From contig NC_037596.1 of the NCBI RefSeq assembly GCF_003073045.1, positions 28,370,392 to 28,434,391 on the forward strand: a stretch of DNA of 64,000 nt, given 5' to 3'. The position numbers were made by a program, and so were the translations under genes. The stretch comes from Pomacea canaliculata. Its lineage: Eukaryota; Mollusca; Gastropoda; Architaenioglossa; Ampullariidae. This document shows, one piece after another, positions 51,132 to 63,605 of the stretch. How positions within the stretch are numbered: the stretch's first letter is position 1; each line of letters starts with the position of its first letter. Under the pieces are notes generated by a model. The model searched no databases. It was not told where the DNA came from and was given only the letters and a program-made list of their open reading frames with translations.

Positions 51132-52546
51132 ATGAAGTGTGCCCTGCTGCTCCTAGTGATGGTTGTGGTTGCGAACGGGCAGGGGCAAGGGATGGGACAG
51201 GGACAGGGACATGGGCAAGGACAAGGACAAGGACAAGGACAAATGCAGGGACATGGGATGGGACATGGGATGGGACATGGGATGGGACATGGGATGGGAC
51301 AGGGACAGGGACATGGGCAGGGACATGGGCACAACCCACGACAGGTAAGTTGACAGAAGTTAGTTATTGCGAGAAAGCTAAGAACTTTGTTTTCGTTTCT
51401 CCTAAAACTAATGTACATTTCTTCAAAGTTTGCAACTACTAAAACATGGTAAAGAGATAACTTATTTAGACCAAAAACCAAGAAATTGTTTAAAGTTACA
51501 GTTTTCAGGCGACGAAGTTGGACCGACCCACTGCCACCAATTTAGGGGACTCATGACCAAACATTGATGGGAGAAGGAGTAGCTTCTTCATTGGCAGACG
51601 TAACTAATCGTGATTTTTGTAAAGGACGCTGTGTGTAACAGACAGCTAGAGGGAGGGAGAAAGAGAAAAAGAAAGAGGAATAACTAAGAATTATTGTACA
51701 ATAGTAGGTAACTGAATAAATGCATTACAGACCGTCTGGTCTTGACATCAGTGTAGAGGGAGCACTTGGTCAAAACTCGAAACTCTTTCCCCCGACAATA
51801 AATTTTTCATTACGTCTCTGACTTAAGGCATCTGGGAAAATGCGTGTAAAAAATTTTAGAACTCTTTAAATAGAAAATTTCTAGTCACGATTGAAGACTA
51901 CAAAAGACATTAGTAGAAGTGCAGCAGTAACAAACGCAAGAAGTTAGTTAAGCGATGAAAGAGTAGATGACAGTTTAATGGACCTCTTTGTCCGTTGTCT
52001 ACAGCTTTGCAAAGTTAACAATTTCCTGTAACCTGAAAGCAATATTTCTTTATTAGAAATCTTTTTGTTTTGATTTAATCTGCATGAGTTTATAATTTGT
52101 GTATGTGTCTGAGCATCTGATGCTGCAATAGAGTTAGAGAGAGAAGTTCCCTTAAAAAAATGTAAATATTCCTGTTAATTAATAGGTCTTAAGTTATTAG
52201 TAATTTTATAATTTTGGTCCTAGAATCAGTGTTCTCTTTTTCATGAAAATGAAAAAAATGAAGTTATTAAAAATTTATACAATGTTATTAGCCCATTGCG
52301 TTTAAAAGAAAACAAGTCTTTCTTTCATGTTTATGTACAATGTGTGTGTGTGTGTTTGTTTGTTTGTGTGTGTCCTATATGTTGCAGTGTGTTTCAGAAG
52401 GATTGCCTTGCTACCCTGGCGCCATGTTCTCTTTTACTCCTCAAACGGCTTGTTGTCCGGGTTTGCGATGCCTATTATACCAAGATCAACTGATGGATTT
52501 AGAAACATGGATGTGTATGCTGTTTCGTCCAATTCCTGCACGCTAA
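51132..52546 (+). CDS. Secreted cysteine-rich peptide 7 with Gln-Gly-His-Met repeat spacer
   Basis: Coding exons 51132-51344 and 52388-52546; 123 residues, about twice the family size. The signal is [16 protein letters not shown] at the acceptor ATTGCAG. It is followed by some 50 residues made almost only of X-Gly pairs with X = Gln, His or Met, including four HGMG units, ending HNPRQ. The DNA is a G/A-rich minisatellite of GGACAT and GGGATG words and stays in frame. The mature exon reads C-x6-C-x13-CC-x4-C-x14-C and nine more residues (MLFRPIPAR); its C-terminus differs from all other copies. The acceptor follows a TG/TTTG tract. AATAAA is at 52642. His and Met richness suggests metal binding by the spacer; this is inference. 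Confidence 0.75.
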
Positions 52547-52654
52547 CAAGTTGTAAAATGTTGAGCTAACATGGATTTGATATTTTGACTTGTAACAAAT
52601 CCATTCCATATGAGGGTGTCATATTCTCTCTCCTTACGGTGAATAAAACGATGA

Positions 52655-54125
52655 CTGTATTCTTCTTGTGTGGATTCTTGATGAAAAAATGCAATGTTCA
52701 TATTTTTTTGTTTGTCTCACTTTTTGTGTCGTGAACGTCTGCTGTATTCTTTTAAATATGGAAATTTTTAATAATCATTCTCCCTTTTTGTGGCTGTTAT
52801 AGTTTGATATATGTATCCAGTTTGATCACACCAGACTCCAGTGATTAAAGCTAAAAAATATTATTTAGAGTGAACGGCAAAAATTGACATTGTACCGAAC
52901 TTAAAACTTTGTAATTTTTTAACAATTATCTTGAGAAAAGAAACTCTCTTTTAGGATTTTGTCTAGAATCAGAGATACTTATAAGTAATAAAAAGCCATA
53001 ATGATAATGCAGTGATTGACCTATGTATACTCAAATCATTTTCTAAACTTATCGTGTATTTTTAAATAGTTTGACATATTTGTTGATATAATTAAATCTA
53101 CACAGCGGAGCATCTATTATATTGTGTGCCTGACTTGCACTCAACAAGGTATTTCTTAAGTTGTCTTTTGAATTCAATATTATAAATCCATGTGATTTTG
53201 TTGGTCCTCCGACATAGCCGCTAGGCATTTTATCTACATTCGTTGAAATGTCGAAACTGCTTGGTTAAATCTGTTGAAACACAAACGCTACCTATCTATT
53301 ATAAACAGAGAACTGTCGATGTGAAGCTGATGTTAAATGAAACACGCTCGAAGAGAATAAAAGATACTTAGTAGCATTGTACAACACATTTGGAAGCAAA
53401 GTAAGAAAAAGCGGGGAGGATGGAGACTTTGGAGGGACTTATGGTTCTAGGATTTTTAACGGAGAAGGCAAAAGAGTATCTTTTAAAAAAAAATACTGGC
53501 AGCTGTTATTAAAGACTAAAGGATGAGGGTAAATGTTCACCGCGAATCATCTCTACATTTTCAGCGCTTCCTATGATGTAGTCTCCAAAGCTGGCACATC
53601 TTCATTTAGGAGAAATCGTTGTATCTATAATTCAAGTTGTTTCACACCATAAGTTGTAGATAGAAAACAAAGGCAAATGATTCTCGGGGGAAAATATGCG
53701 TGTAGTGTTGGCCAAAGAATTCTGCACGCCACTTTATAGCATCAAATTTAAGGTTTTCTTGTATTTCAAATTTTTTTACCTTCAGCAAAGGCTTATTCTG
53801 ATTTCATAATTACTCCTTTAGCATAATAGTTCCTCACTCAGCACGTAATATGCGCCACCACCACCGCCTAAATATTCCAAAGATTTATAATTTTAGCATT
53901 TTGCGTGATTGCTACAACAATATCAATACTTGTTAATTTGAAAAAAAATTAATATATTTGATAACAGCTACAGCAGGGGAATATTTATAGCGATTATAGG
54001 AAAAATCAGTCTAGTATCATTTAATCATATAAATATGCATCCATAAATCACTAAAACGCATATACATTATGTTTATTAATGCTACCAAAGAAATCTCCAT
54101 GTATATATTTATTCTCAGACCTTTT
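52655..54125. other. Intergenic between subgroups 2 and 3
   Basis: Fragments of the subgroup 2 3' flank, then a diverged form of the distal flank near 53500-53600. AT-rich otherwise. No gene. Confidence 0.5.
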
Positions 54126-54127
54126 TG

Positions 54128-54348
54128 TTCTCAGACCTTTTCTGTTTTATTTCAATCCGTTAAAAAAGGTTTGTTCCAATTGGAAAGCTATCTTACCTCG
54201 TGATAATGACGGCAGCCTATCTAACATGTTGACAGAGATGACGTGGAATGACGTGTGTCTCTTAACAAGGCGTGAAACCAACCGTTTAGTCAGTTGCTGT
54301 TCACCTCCTAAGAAACTGCGCTCTGTCTCTCCTTTACCAACTGAAAAG
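54128..54348 (+). promoter_or_regulatory. Promoter and first exon, peptide gene 8 (different promoter type)
   Basis: No TATA box or CAGCTG/ACGCGT module. Instead two TGACGT cores lie 10 bp apart (54239 and 54249) within GATGACGTGGAATGACGTGT, like paired CRE/ATF sites. Probable first exon ends CTGAAAAG at 54348, donor GTAGGC. The whole block recurs at 56.85 and 59.5 kb. Confidence 0.5.
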
Positions 54349-54871
54349 GTAGGCGCTGTGTCGGTGTTTTGTAAATATGAATGTATGAATGCATCGATGT
54401 ATATATCTAATTGTTTGTAAAGTTGTTGCAACTGCTCAGAAGTTGCATAAATGTTGCTGGCGATTGTAATGACTTTTTTTGCGAACAATGTGTCTTCTTG
54501 CTCTGTAGCTTGAGTGAGTGTACTGTGTCTACTCTAGTTGTCAGGAGATTGTTTCCCTTTATCCACTCGATTTTTTTCAGCTAATTCAGCTGCAGCTGCT
54601 GCTGGTTGTTGTCGCTGTTAGGATGATCATGAGATAATTGAACAAATGAAACTACATGATGTGAAAATGGATATTTACTGTTCCTAAGTATCAGCGAGTT
54701 AGAAATGTCAATGATAATCATTGTGTGATGTTAAAGCACAACTTTCCTTGAAGTCCACTTGGTGGTGGTGGTGGTGGTGGTGGTGGTTGTTGTTGTTGTT
54801 GTTATTATTATCATCATCATCAGTATTATTATCATTATCATTATTAATAATTTCATAATTTTCTCTTGCAG

Positions 54872-55764
<893 letters not shown>

Positions 55765-55919
55765 TGCGGTGACATCTCCTGGTACGATGACGACAAGAAA
55801 GGTCGTCGTAAGCCAAAGCCTGGTTGATCAAGCTGCATTCCATTTTCACTTTTTTCAAAAATGTTAAGTTACGACATTTAGCAAACATCAAGTTAGAGAT
55901 GTGTTCTATTAAATTTGTA

Positions 55920-56849
55920 TTTGTTGTATTTGTTTGTCTTTTTTCTATCTGTGGTGATTGAGAAGTAGCAGTGGGTAGCTGCTGTATTAAATTGCTCCTA
56001 ACCATGTAAAGCCTCGCTTTTATCTGTGTGTTTGTGTTTGGTATTCTTGTGTGTTTGCTTTCGTGTGTGTGTGTGTGTGTGCCAGCTCGCTGCCGATACA
56101 CATCTACATTGTATGTATATATGTGTGTGCGTTTATGTGTTTGATACGAATTTATTACATAATCCTACACTATCCTACACTTTCCTGCTGTGACTTCCTT
56201 GCACTGATATCTGAGACACGTGATCATGCTGTCATTTTTCCACTGTTTTGTTTTTCACTGACAATGCATTGCTTCAAATCTCTGCTTAGTAGCTTTCAAA
56301 CCCATGTAATGTCTTAACTGATAAATGATGCTTCGCATTTAGTTCATCTGAGCTCAAAGCAAATGACAAATCTATTCACAATTTCAGAGACACAAAACAG
56401 GGATGTTAGTTCTGTTTTATCAGGTGTCTTTGTCTTTGATTACCAAGTTATATTTAATGTGATGCTCTATATCCACATACAAATCCAGCGACTTCGCTGA
56501 CTGGAGCTATACGTAAGTCAAGTAGTACCAATCAGGGGCAGTAATTATAAAGCGATGGTAGGTTGGTCTCCCTTGGGACGTGCTGGCGAACTTAAGGACA
56601 AGCATCGTAATATTATTCACAAAATATTAAAAACCCTCGGAGATATGGTTTTAAAATAGTGCCAACTATGTACTGTGATAAAGAAACATTGAGAGGTGTT
56701 TTCTTTGGTTAACTCTTTTTTATTTACTTCTTTCACTGATCATATTTGTTTTGCTTTTACCTTTTGTGGTTTTTTACAGTCTTTTTTACGTTTTAAATGA
56801 TTCAAATAAAATATATTGAACAAAAATGCGGTGTTACCTTTCTTTAAAA
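55920..56849. other. Intergenic after peptide gene 8
   Basis: 3' flank shared with peptide gene 9 (to about 56050), GT-rich stretch, and from 56480 the distal flank phrase GCGATGGTAGGTTGGTC and following, as before other copies. No gene. Confidence 0.5.
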
Positions 56850-57099
56850 CATATCTTACATCGTGGTAATGACGGCAGCCTACCTAACATGTTGACAAAG
56901 ATGACGTGGAATGACGTGTGACTCTTAACAAAGCGTGAAACACACCGTGGAGTCAGTTGGTGTTCACCTCCTAGTAAACTGCGCTCTATCTTTTCTTTAC
57001 CACCTGGAAAGGTATTCGCTGTGTCGGTGTTTTGTAAATATGAATGTATGAATGCATTGATGTATATCTCTGTAACGATTTTGCTATTGAGGCAAGTGT

Positions 57100-57233
57100 T
57101 TTTGTTTTGTTTTGTTTTGTTTTGTTTTGTTTTGTTTTGTTTTGTTTTGTTTTGTTTTGTTTTGTTTTGTTTTGTTTTGTTTTGTTTTGTTTTGTTTTGT
57201 TTTGTTTTGTTTTGTTTTGTTTTGTTTTGTTCT
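57100..57233. repeat. (TTTTG)n pentanucleotide tract
   Basis: About 130 bp of almost perfect TTTTG units inside the remnant gene. Open frames over it are artefacts of the repeat. Confidence 0.95.
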
Positions 57234-57234
57234 A

Positions 57235-58290
57235 GTTGTGTATTGTCTGTGATTCAAAGCCGCGAGAATGCTGACGCAATTTTCGCGCGGATTTTTTTTC
57301 TCTACGTCATCTAATGTGTTCTGACGTAGGACTAATGGAAGCTTGTTGACAGAAAGATCTAGATGCCAGCTCAGCGTTTTGGCGAGAAACTTATGGGGAG
57401 GGACATCAGCGTCTTGGTCTTTCGCATGTGGCTCATGTGGAGTAAAGTTGTCGGAAGTCGGCTGAAGGCTGTCTAAGTTCTTCACTGCAACCCTGCCTGA
57501 GAAGTGTGTCGACTTCGGCAATTGACTTCAGAGATGCGTTGACCCTCTCTGTAACAGAGTGTATGGTACTCCAGTACCAGCAGCTGTTTTATGAAACCAG
57601 TAAAAGCTGAATCTGGTGAATGAGCCTCGGTCCTTGAGAGTATAAGAAAAATCAGCTTGAGGTGAAGACCTCAGGACATTGGTCTCTTGCATGTGACGGT
57701 CGGGGTATTCAGCTACGAGACATCGGAGTGAATACTTGCGTGAATATACAGTGGAAACCTGTGTATGAGGACAGACTCTCCATTGCATCACGACACCTAC
57801 CGTAGGGTAGTGCCCAACCGTCATATCTTCTATCGAAGGTGCCTCGGATAGAATTCGCCATTCAACAGTTCGAAGGAACATCTGCGACAACCGTGACGAC
57901 ATTTCCCCGCGTGGACTTAACGATCTTGGACTTAAGTTCGGTGGACTTCTGTATTGACAATATGTGTGTGCTGACACTGAATCACCTGACTGGTGGCAAC
58001 AGATTACCTGAAGAGTGGAGTGTCAAATGTCGGGGGGGGGTGAATTCATCAACTTTCTACATACGAGAAACAGTAGGCTGTAGATCTATTCATTTTCTTC
58101 TTTCTTATAGCAATCACCTATTTTTAATCATGTTTTTTCTTTTCCTTTTGAAAACATTAAATGTGTTAACCGTTGGTCGTTTTTTTTTCGTATGAAAAAA
58201 GAGTAAGAGTGCGGCGAGCTTGTTTCTACATGAAGATGTTATGCATGTTCGCATTCATATGAAACGCAGCCTCCAACAAAACAATACAAT
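57235..58290. other. Inserted sequence of unknown type
   Basis: GC-richer than its surroundings and absent from the matching parts of the 54 kb and 59 kb copies. It has open frames on both strands (57977-57528 minus, 149 codons; 57839-58195 plus) without a domain I recognise. It may be an unclassified element or a displaced genomic fragment. Confidence 0.3.
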
Positions 58291-58650
58291 CTCTACGTGT
58301 TTATAAAGTTGTTGCAACTGCTCAGAAGTTGCATAAATGCTCCTGACTTTTTTTGCGAACAATGTGTCTTCTTGCTCTGTAGCTTGAGTGAGTGTACTGT
58401 GTCTACTCTAGTTGTCAGGAGATTGTTTTCTTTTTTGCCACTCGATTTTTTTCAGCTAAGGCTGCTGCACTTCTTCTGGTTGTTGTCGCTGTTATGATGA
58501 TCATGAGATAATTGAGCAAACGAAACTACATGATGTGAAAATGCATATTTACTGTTCCTAAGTATTAGCGTGTTAGAGATGACAATGATAATCATTGTGT
58601 GATGTTAAAACACAACTTTCCTTGAAGTCCACTTGGTTGTTGTTGTTGTT

Positions 58651-59208
58651 ATAACATAAGGATGTTTTCTAAATCTTAAAAATTAAAGTCTTTTTACGGG
58701 TAAGACTTTCCGACTCCAGTAGCCTCTGTGTTTATTTTCTTCTGTCTGTGAATATTTTTACTGTTAATGTTATTTGCGTGGCTATGATATACGTTAATGT
58801 GAAATCTATATGAAAGACCCCTACAGCCATTCAAACATTAAACAGCGCTCCGGCTATGAAATATTTCTCAACGTGCAAGAGAGACATAAATTGCACCTGG
58901 AATGCCAACAACAATACTGAAATCATTAAATTCCACACACTCCTCTATATCAACATCATTAAATGCCACACAGTTTTCTATGCAGCAAGAAAGCTTTGTG
59001 ACTCCTTTCTAAAAAAAAATAAAATCCCTCAATCAGAATTTGACAGAACGTAAATTCTGCTCCATAACGACAGATGTTACTGGTCTCGGCCATCTTACAG
59101 ACAAAGAAACCCTCCATGCTTATAATCACTTGGAAGGCAACAGGCGGTCAAAATGTGTTGCTGGACTCACGAAAGGTATCCTCCTCCTCCTCCTCCTCCT
59201 CCTCCTCC

Positions 59209-59239
<31 letters not shown>

Positions 59240-59500
59240 GTACAGGAAGTCACTTCTCGATTGTTCCTTCTCCCGAAAATTCAAGGGTCCCATAAAGTTT
59301 ACTGAGATAGACTTCGAAAGCAGGGTTCTATCTGTATGACTTTCGTATTTTTCTTCTTGTTGGCTGTCCGAACTCTTGCTCAAAATCCAGCTATCCCAGA
59401 TACATGCATATACAAAATAGTATATGAACTTCATACAGTAGTACAGCAGTATATACCGTAAAACACATAAACCTCTCCCAGACATCTGTCGACATCTTCA
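58651..59500. other. Spacer with TCC/ATC microsatellite
   Basis: AT-rich sequence with a (TCC)n-(ATC)n compound repeat at 59181-59239. No gene. Confidence 0.5.
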
Positions 59501-59501
59501 G

Positions 59502-59705
59502 ACCTTTTCTGTTTTATGTCCATCCCTTAAAACTAGTTTGTTCCAATCGGAAAGCTAACCACGTGATAATGAGGGCAGCCTATCGAACATCTTGACAGAG
59601 ATGACGTGTGTCTCTTAACAAAGCGTTTAAGATACCAACCGTAAAGTCAGTTGGTGTTCACCTCCTCGGAAACTGTGCTCTACCTCTCCTTTACCACCTG
59701 GAAAG
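59502..59705 (+). promoter_or_regulatory. Promoter and first exon, peptide gene 9
   Basis: Matches 54128-54348; only one TGACGT core remains (59602). First exon ends TGGAAAG at 59705, donor GTAGGA. Confidence 0.5.
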
Positions 59706-59762
59706 GTAGGAGTTGTGTTAAAACACAACTTTCTTTGAAGTCCACTTGGTTGCTGTTGTTGT

Positions 59763-59829
<67 letters not shown>

Positions 59830-59843
59830 ATTTTCTATTGCAG

Positions 59844-60515
59844 ATGAAGCTGCTTGTGGTTCTTGCGGTAATGGCTATAATGTCTGAAGCACACAGACCT
59901 GAGAATGTAAGTTTATATTTTCATTCTTAACTTTTTGGAGCCAACAACAAGCAGAAATTATATGAAACTAATGTCTTAACAAGTAAAAAAATTAAAAACA
60001 TGTCAACCCCTCCATTTGTCAATGGAACTAGAAATAAAAAAAAAAAAAATAGAGTGATTTGGTAATAGAAGATGTGGTTGTATCTTCGTGCGTACGTGTA
60101 TGCGTGTGCATGTATGTGTGTATATGTTGAAGAAGGATTAAATAAATATAATGAAAGACTGTACCAAGATAGGTAAAGGAAAGACAGTATTTTTCAGTAT
60201 GATATCAGTATTTCACAGAATTTTTCAGTATGATATCAGACATAGACCAAATACCTTGTCCACATTTTAAACGCAACGCTAAGACTAAAACTTTTAGCTT
60301 ATTTTTTCTACATTTTCAGATATTAAATACTAATTATACAATGAAAATGCATTCACCTATACTGTAATTTATATATCAGACGTATGAATCACATTTGTTT
60401 CGGTTGAATTGGGGAAGTAGTGCAATACGCATAGCGACATAAAAGTTTATGCTATTAACTCCATGAGTATAAAAAATTAATAGTGCTCGGAAATTTGATT
60501 TTGATTGTTCATTAA

Positions 60516-60601
<86 letters not shown>

Positions 60602-60726
60602 AGTGCAAGACATATTTCCAAGATTGCGATGCAGATTCTGGTTCCACGAGAACAGACCTACGGGTTTGCTGTCCACCTCTAAGATGCGGAAATTTAGTCA
60701 TCTACACAAACGTATGTCTAGTGTGA
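59844..60726 (+). CDS. Secreted cysteine-rich peptide 9, six-cysteine knot type
   Basis: Coding exons 59844-59906 and 60604-60726; 61 residues. The signal exon MKLLVVLAVMAIMSEA then HRPEN starts at the acceptor TATTGCAG, directly after a (GAT)n tract (59764-59828); donor GTAAGTTTA. The spacer is much shorter than in gene 8. The mature exon reads C-x6-C-x13-CC-x4-C-x9-C-L-V with the same CCPPLRC core as gene 8. The acceptor (TTACAG) follows an 80-bp TG tract. ATTAAA is at 60909. DNA similarity with gene 8 continues well past the stop. Confidence 0.75.
60518..60598. repeat. (TG)n tract against the mature-exon acceptor
   Basis: About 80 bp of TG ending at the acceptor of peptide gene 9. Confidence 0.95.
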
Positions 60727-60919
60727 TCTGCTGGCACCAGCTGCTACCCACATCCGGGTCTTGAATGCGGTGACATTTCCTGGTACGATGACGACAAGAA
60801 AGGTCTTGTTTAGCCAAAGCCTGGTTGAACAAGCGGCATTTCACTTTCACTTTTTTCGAAAACGTTAAGTTAAGAGATTAAGGAAACATTAAATTAGAGA
60901 TATGTTTTATTAAATTTAT

Positions 60920-61384
60920 ATTGGTTGTATTTGTTTGTCTACTTTCTCTCTGTGGTGATTGAGAAGTAACAGTGGGTAGCTGCTGGATTAACTTGCTCCT
61001 AACCATGTAAAGGCTCGCTTTTTATCTGTGTGTTTGTGTACGAGCACGTATTTAACAAATTTCACCTGTGAGAGGTGGAAATGTCGAAATGTGCTCAGGT
61101 AGTATGGGACTATTGACGCAGGTGTCTCGATGTAGCACACTTAAGACACATAAACAAAAGAAAGAAAGTAAATATTGACAGCACATAGAGTCTTCTTCCA
61201 CTGCTCGTCGTGATATAGTTTCTACCACTAGCACACACCACAAACCTAACACCAAGAAAATTAAAGAAAATGCTAGTAACTAAAGGTTTGGTGTGTCCCT
61301 AATCGGAGGAGGATCGGTTTTTGTAATTTAGACAACTTCTCGGGTAGAGGTTTTTTGAGATATTACTTTGATGATGAAGTTATA
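60920..61384. other. Intergenic, 3' flank and distal flank unit
   Basis: 3' flank of gene 9, then a diverged distal flank unit from about 61060 (CACCTGTGAGAGGTGGAAA, TATTGACGC...GTGTCTCGATG). No gene. Confidence 0.5.
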
Positions 61385-61571
61385 CTTAATCTGGTGATCT
61401 ACATCACCAGCAACTAAGGCCATATCACGGCAAGGCAGCCAGCCCTGTAAACAGATGCTACATGCAGAGAAAAAAACAGCGTGCCCGAGACGAGAGTTGA
61501 ACCTAGGACAGCCAACTTTCATTGTATTGGTGACAGGCGCTAAAAGTGGCGCCACCGGACCGCCCCGTATG
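61385..61571 (-). mobile_element. tRNA-derived SINE
   Basis: Read on the minus strand it begins GGCGGTCCGGTGGCGCCA, contains a pol III B-box-like CCTAGGTTCAACTC about 50 bp on, and continues GTCTCGGGCACGCTG, a T run, then GGCTGGCTGCCTTGCCGTGA to about 61385. A-box-like and B-box-like spacing fits a tRNA head. It is inserted in the distal flank unit, which continues on either side. Diverged from the expected boxes, so not recent. Confidence 0.7.
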
Positions 61572-63515
61572 ACTCGGGGGCCGTAATAAGAAAGCGGTAG
61601 GTTGGGCCCCCTGGGACGGAATTGTGAGCTCAGAGACAATCTCCTGAATGTTATTCACAAATTGGTAAACACCTCCAGAGATGTGATTATGAAATAGTGG
61701 CAAAGATGTCCTGGGATAAGGAAACACTGAGAGTCGTTTTCTTCGTTTTTCATTGATATTTCCCTGGACTTCGTCTCACCACAGTCACACACTTAGTTCT
61801 CACCAAGCGCGTGACATACTTCTTATTTGCAATCAATGTGTGAACTCTGTCTGAACTTTAAATCAAAGTTTTGTAGAAAAGAGTGAGCAAACACATGCTG
61901 CCAGTGACAGCCAGTCGGTAACTATCAAGCAATATCTCACCGCCTTCACGTGTTGTTTGACACTATTTCAATATTTTTGTTTAATGTTCTGCATTTTTAC
62001 GCCAAATGAAAACGCGGAATCATGGTTGACAGGGTTCGACTGTCACTCCCCACGGCAACCTAATCTTGCATGGGAACAAGATGTACACTAATCAGAATTC
62101 AGTCGACAACAGTTTTCTCTTTACGGCTCACATGTGCCCACCCCAGCTCTTCCACGGACAAAAGATTGTATAATGTCTAACATAAAGTAAAGCCATAATA
62201 ATGTATTTAACATACAAAAGATACAAATAGAGATAAACAACAAAGTGGCTCATCTGGAGGGGTCCTGTTACTTTACAGCCTCATAAGTCACTGTGGGTGT
62301 AGGGGTTTGTCCAGGACGCTCAACTCTGCGAATAGTTTTCAAATATACAGTACTAGGAAAGTTTTACAAGGGAGACAATCCAGTTGAAATGGCCACGAGC
62401 TAAGATTTCAATGATTCCACTCTGCTTAAATAATACATATTATATATTAAATATGATTAGTTTTTGTTTAGTATTTATTGATGTCCATGTTATTGTTTTT
62501 TTAGTAGGAAACAAGTTTTATTTTTAAGTGATTTTTTTTTTGAGGTAACGGGATTTTCGAAAGTCATGTAACCAAGTCACTTGTTTTCCAGGAAACACGA
62601 TACAAGATGAAGAGAGACTCCAGCAATGGGTCTCCTTGCTGTCCGATCTTCTCATGATGTACAGTTGTTAACTCCCAGGTGTCATGATGATTGTCTCTAT
62701 GGAAATCTGAAATTGTTCAGCGCCATATTCTGCACAGAATCCAGAAACACCTTCCGACAAGAGAGGTGGAAAAAGCTCACGTGATTTTCTCTGCATTTCC
62801 AGAAAAGGCTAATAATTTTTTATTCCACTCCATCAACCATACAGGTGTATGTCTTGTTTTCTTTGACTCCCAACACTGGTTTTTCTAACATAACCTCCTC
62901 TCTAACAACCCTCCATCACCCGCCTCCAGCCGTGACACTAAGTGAGCGGAGTTATTTACAGCAGGCGGCAGGTGTGCTTCTTGTTTGCCGAGCTTGGTAT
63001 GATCTGCGGTTCTCTTGCACTTTCTCTCTTTTTTCCAGAATTAATTTGTTACATCTGTCGTTACATGTGTCGTTTTCAGTATAAAAAAATGTGAAAAGCC
63101 ATCATGTTTGCTTTCAATTTTTAATATATTATTATACTGTGATAAATTTTTAATCCTTTCGTCTTGCGTGTTTATGTATGCCTGCGGGTGTGTGTGTGTG
63201 TGCGCGCGTATACGAGCTTACAGAAATATATCAATCTGTGTTTACATGACGAAGGTCGTACTGTTCATATTTTTTTGCTTTAACATTAGTGTGTGTCTTG
63301 AGAAACCTCTCTTCTCTTAAAAATGTCGAAAAAAGGGAAAGAACATTTGTGTAATATTACTGCCACGCTGTCACTCATACCTTGTATTCACCTCAATAAT
63401 CTCAACACAACTTCGATTTCAAGTTGAGCGTGCGGTCACCTGTCAATATCAAATAAGAAGTCTAGTAAACATTAATTATCAAATTTAATCCTGACATATG
63501 TCTGGTTACTCATCC
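61572..63515. other. Intergenic, upstream of the last gene
   Basis: The distal flank phrase GCGGTAGGTTGGGCCCCC continues to about 61735. The rest is unique to this window; no gene, promoter module or repeat could be supported before 63520. Confidence 0.5.
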
Positions 63516-63521
63516 ACAGAC

Positions 63522-63605
63522 TATATAAACTGTCCTGCAATCTTCCTAAAACACAACCAGAGCTCAAGCATTCTTTATTCTACTCCCGTTTCTGCACTTT
63601 AAGTG
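63522..63605 (+). promoter_or_regulatory. TATA promoter and first exon of a further gene
   Basis: TATATAAA at 63522, then a probable first exon holding TTCTTTATTCTACTCCCG and ending CTTTAAGTG at 63605, donor GTAAGTATA. The layout and the end of the exon match the first exons of subgroup 2. The coding exons would lie beyond the window; 63606-64000 is intron with no ATG exon seen. Confidence 0.55.

Larger units (their letters stand above)
56850..58650 (+). pseudogene. Coding-less remnant of the third subgroup, with insertions
   Basis: Begins with the paired-TGACGT promoter (56902 and 56912) and a first exon ending at 57011 before GTATTC, as in genes 8 and 9. A (TTTTG)n tract and about 1 kb of foreign sequence interrupt it. 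The part from about 58296 matches the gene 8 intron (54412-54760), but no signal or mature exon follows. Treated as a fossil front end. Confidence 0.55.

Noticed and set aside
57021-57521. Long frames over the TTTTG tract on both strands
   Set aside because: Pentanucleotide repeats stay open in several frames by composition alone.
57528-57977. 149-codon minus-strand frame
   Set aside because: No recognisable domain and no matching copy elsewhere; lies in an insertion of unknown type.
62590-62657. Short exon-like stretch after TTTTCCAG ending in a CCPIFS-type tail with a Lys-Arg site, reminiscent of short conopeptides
   Set aside because: Only two cysteines, no signal exon or promoter found nearby; chance cannot be excluded.
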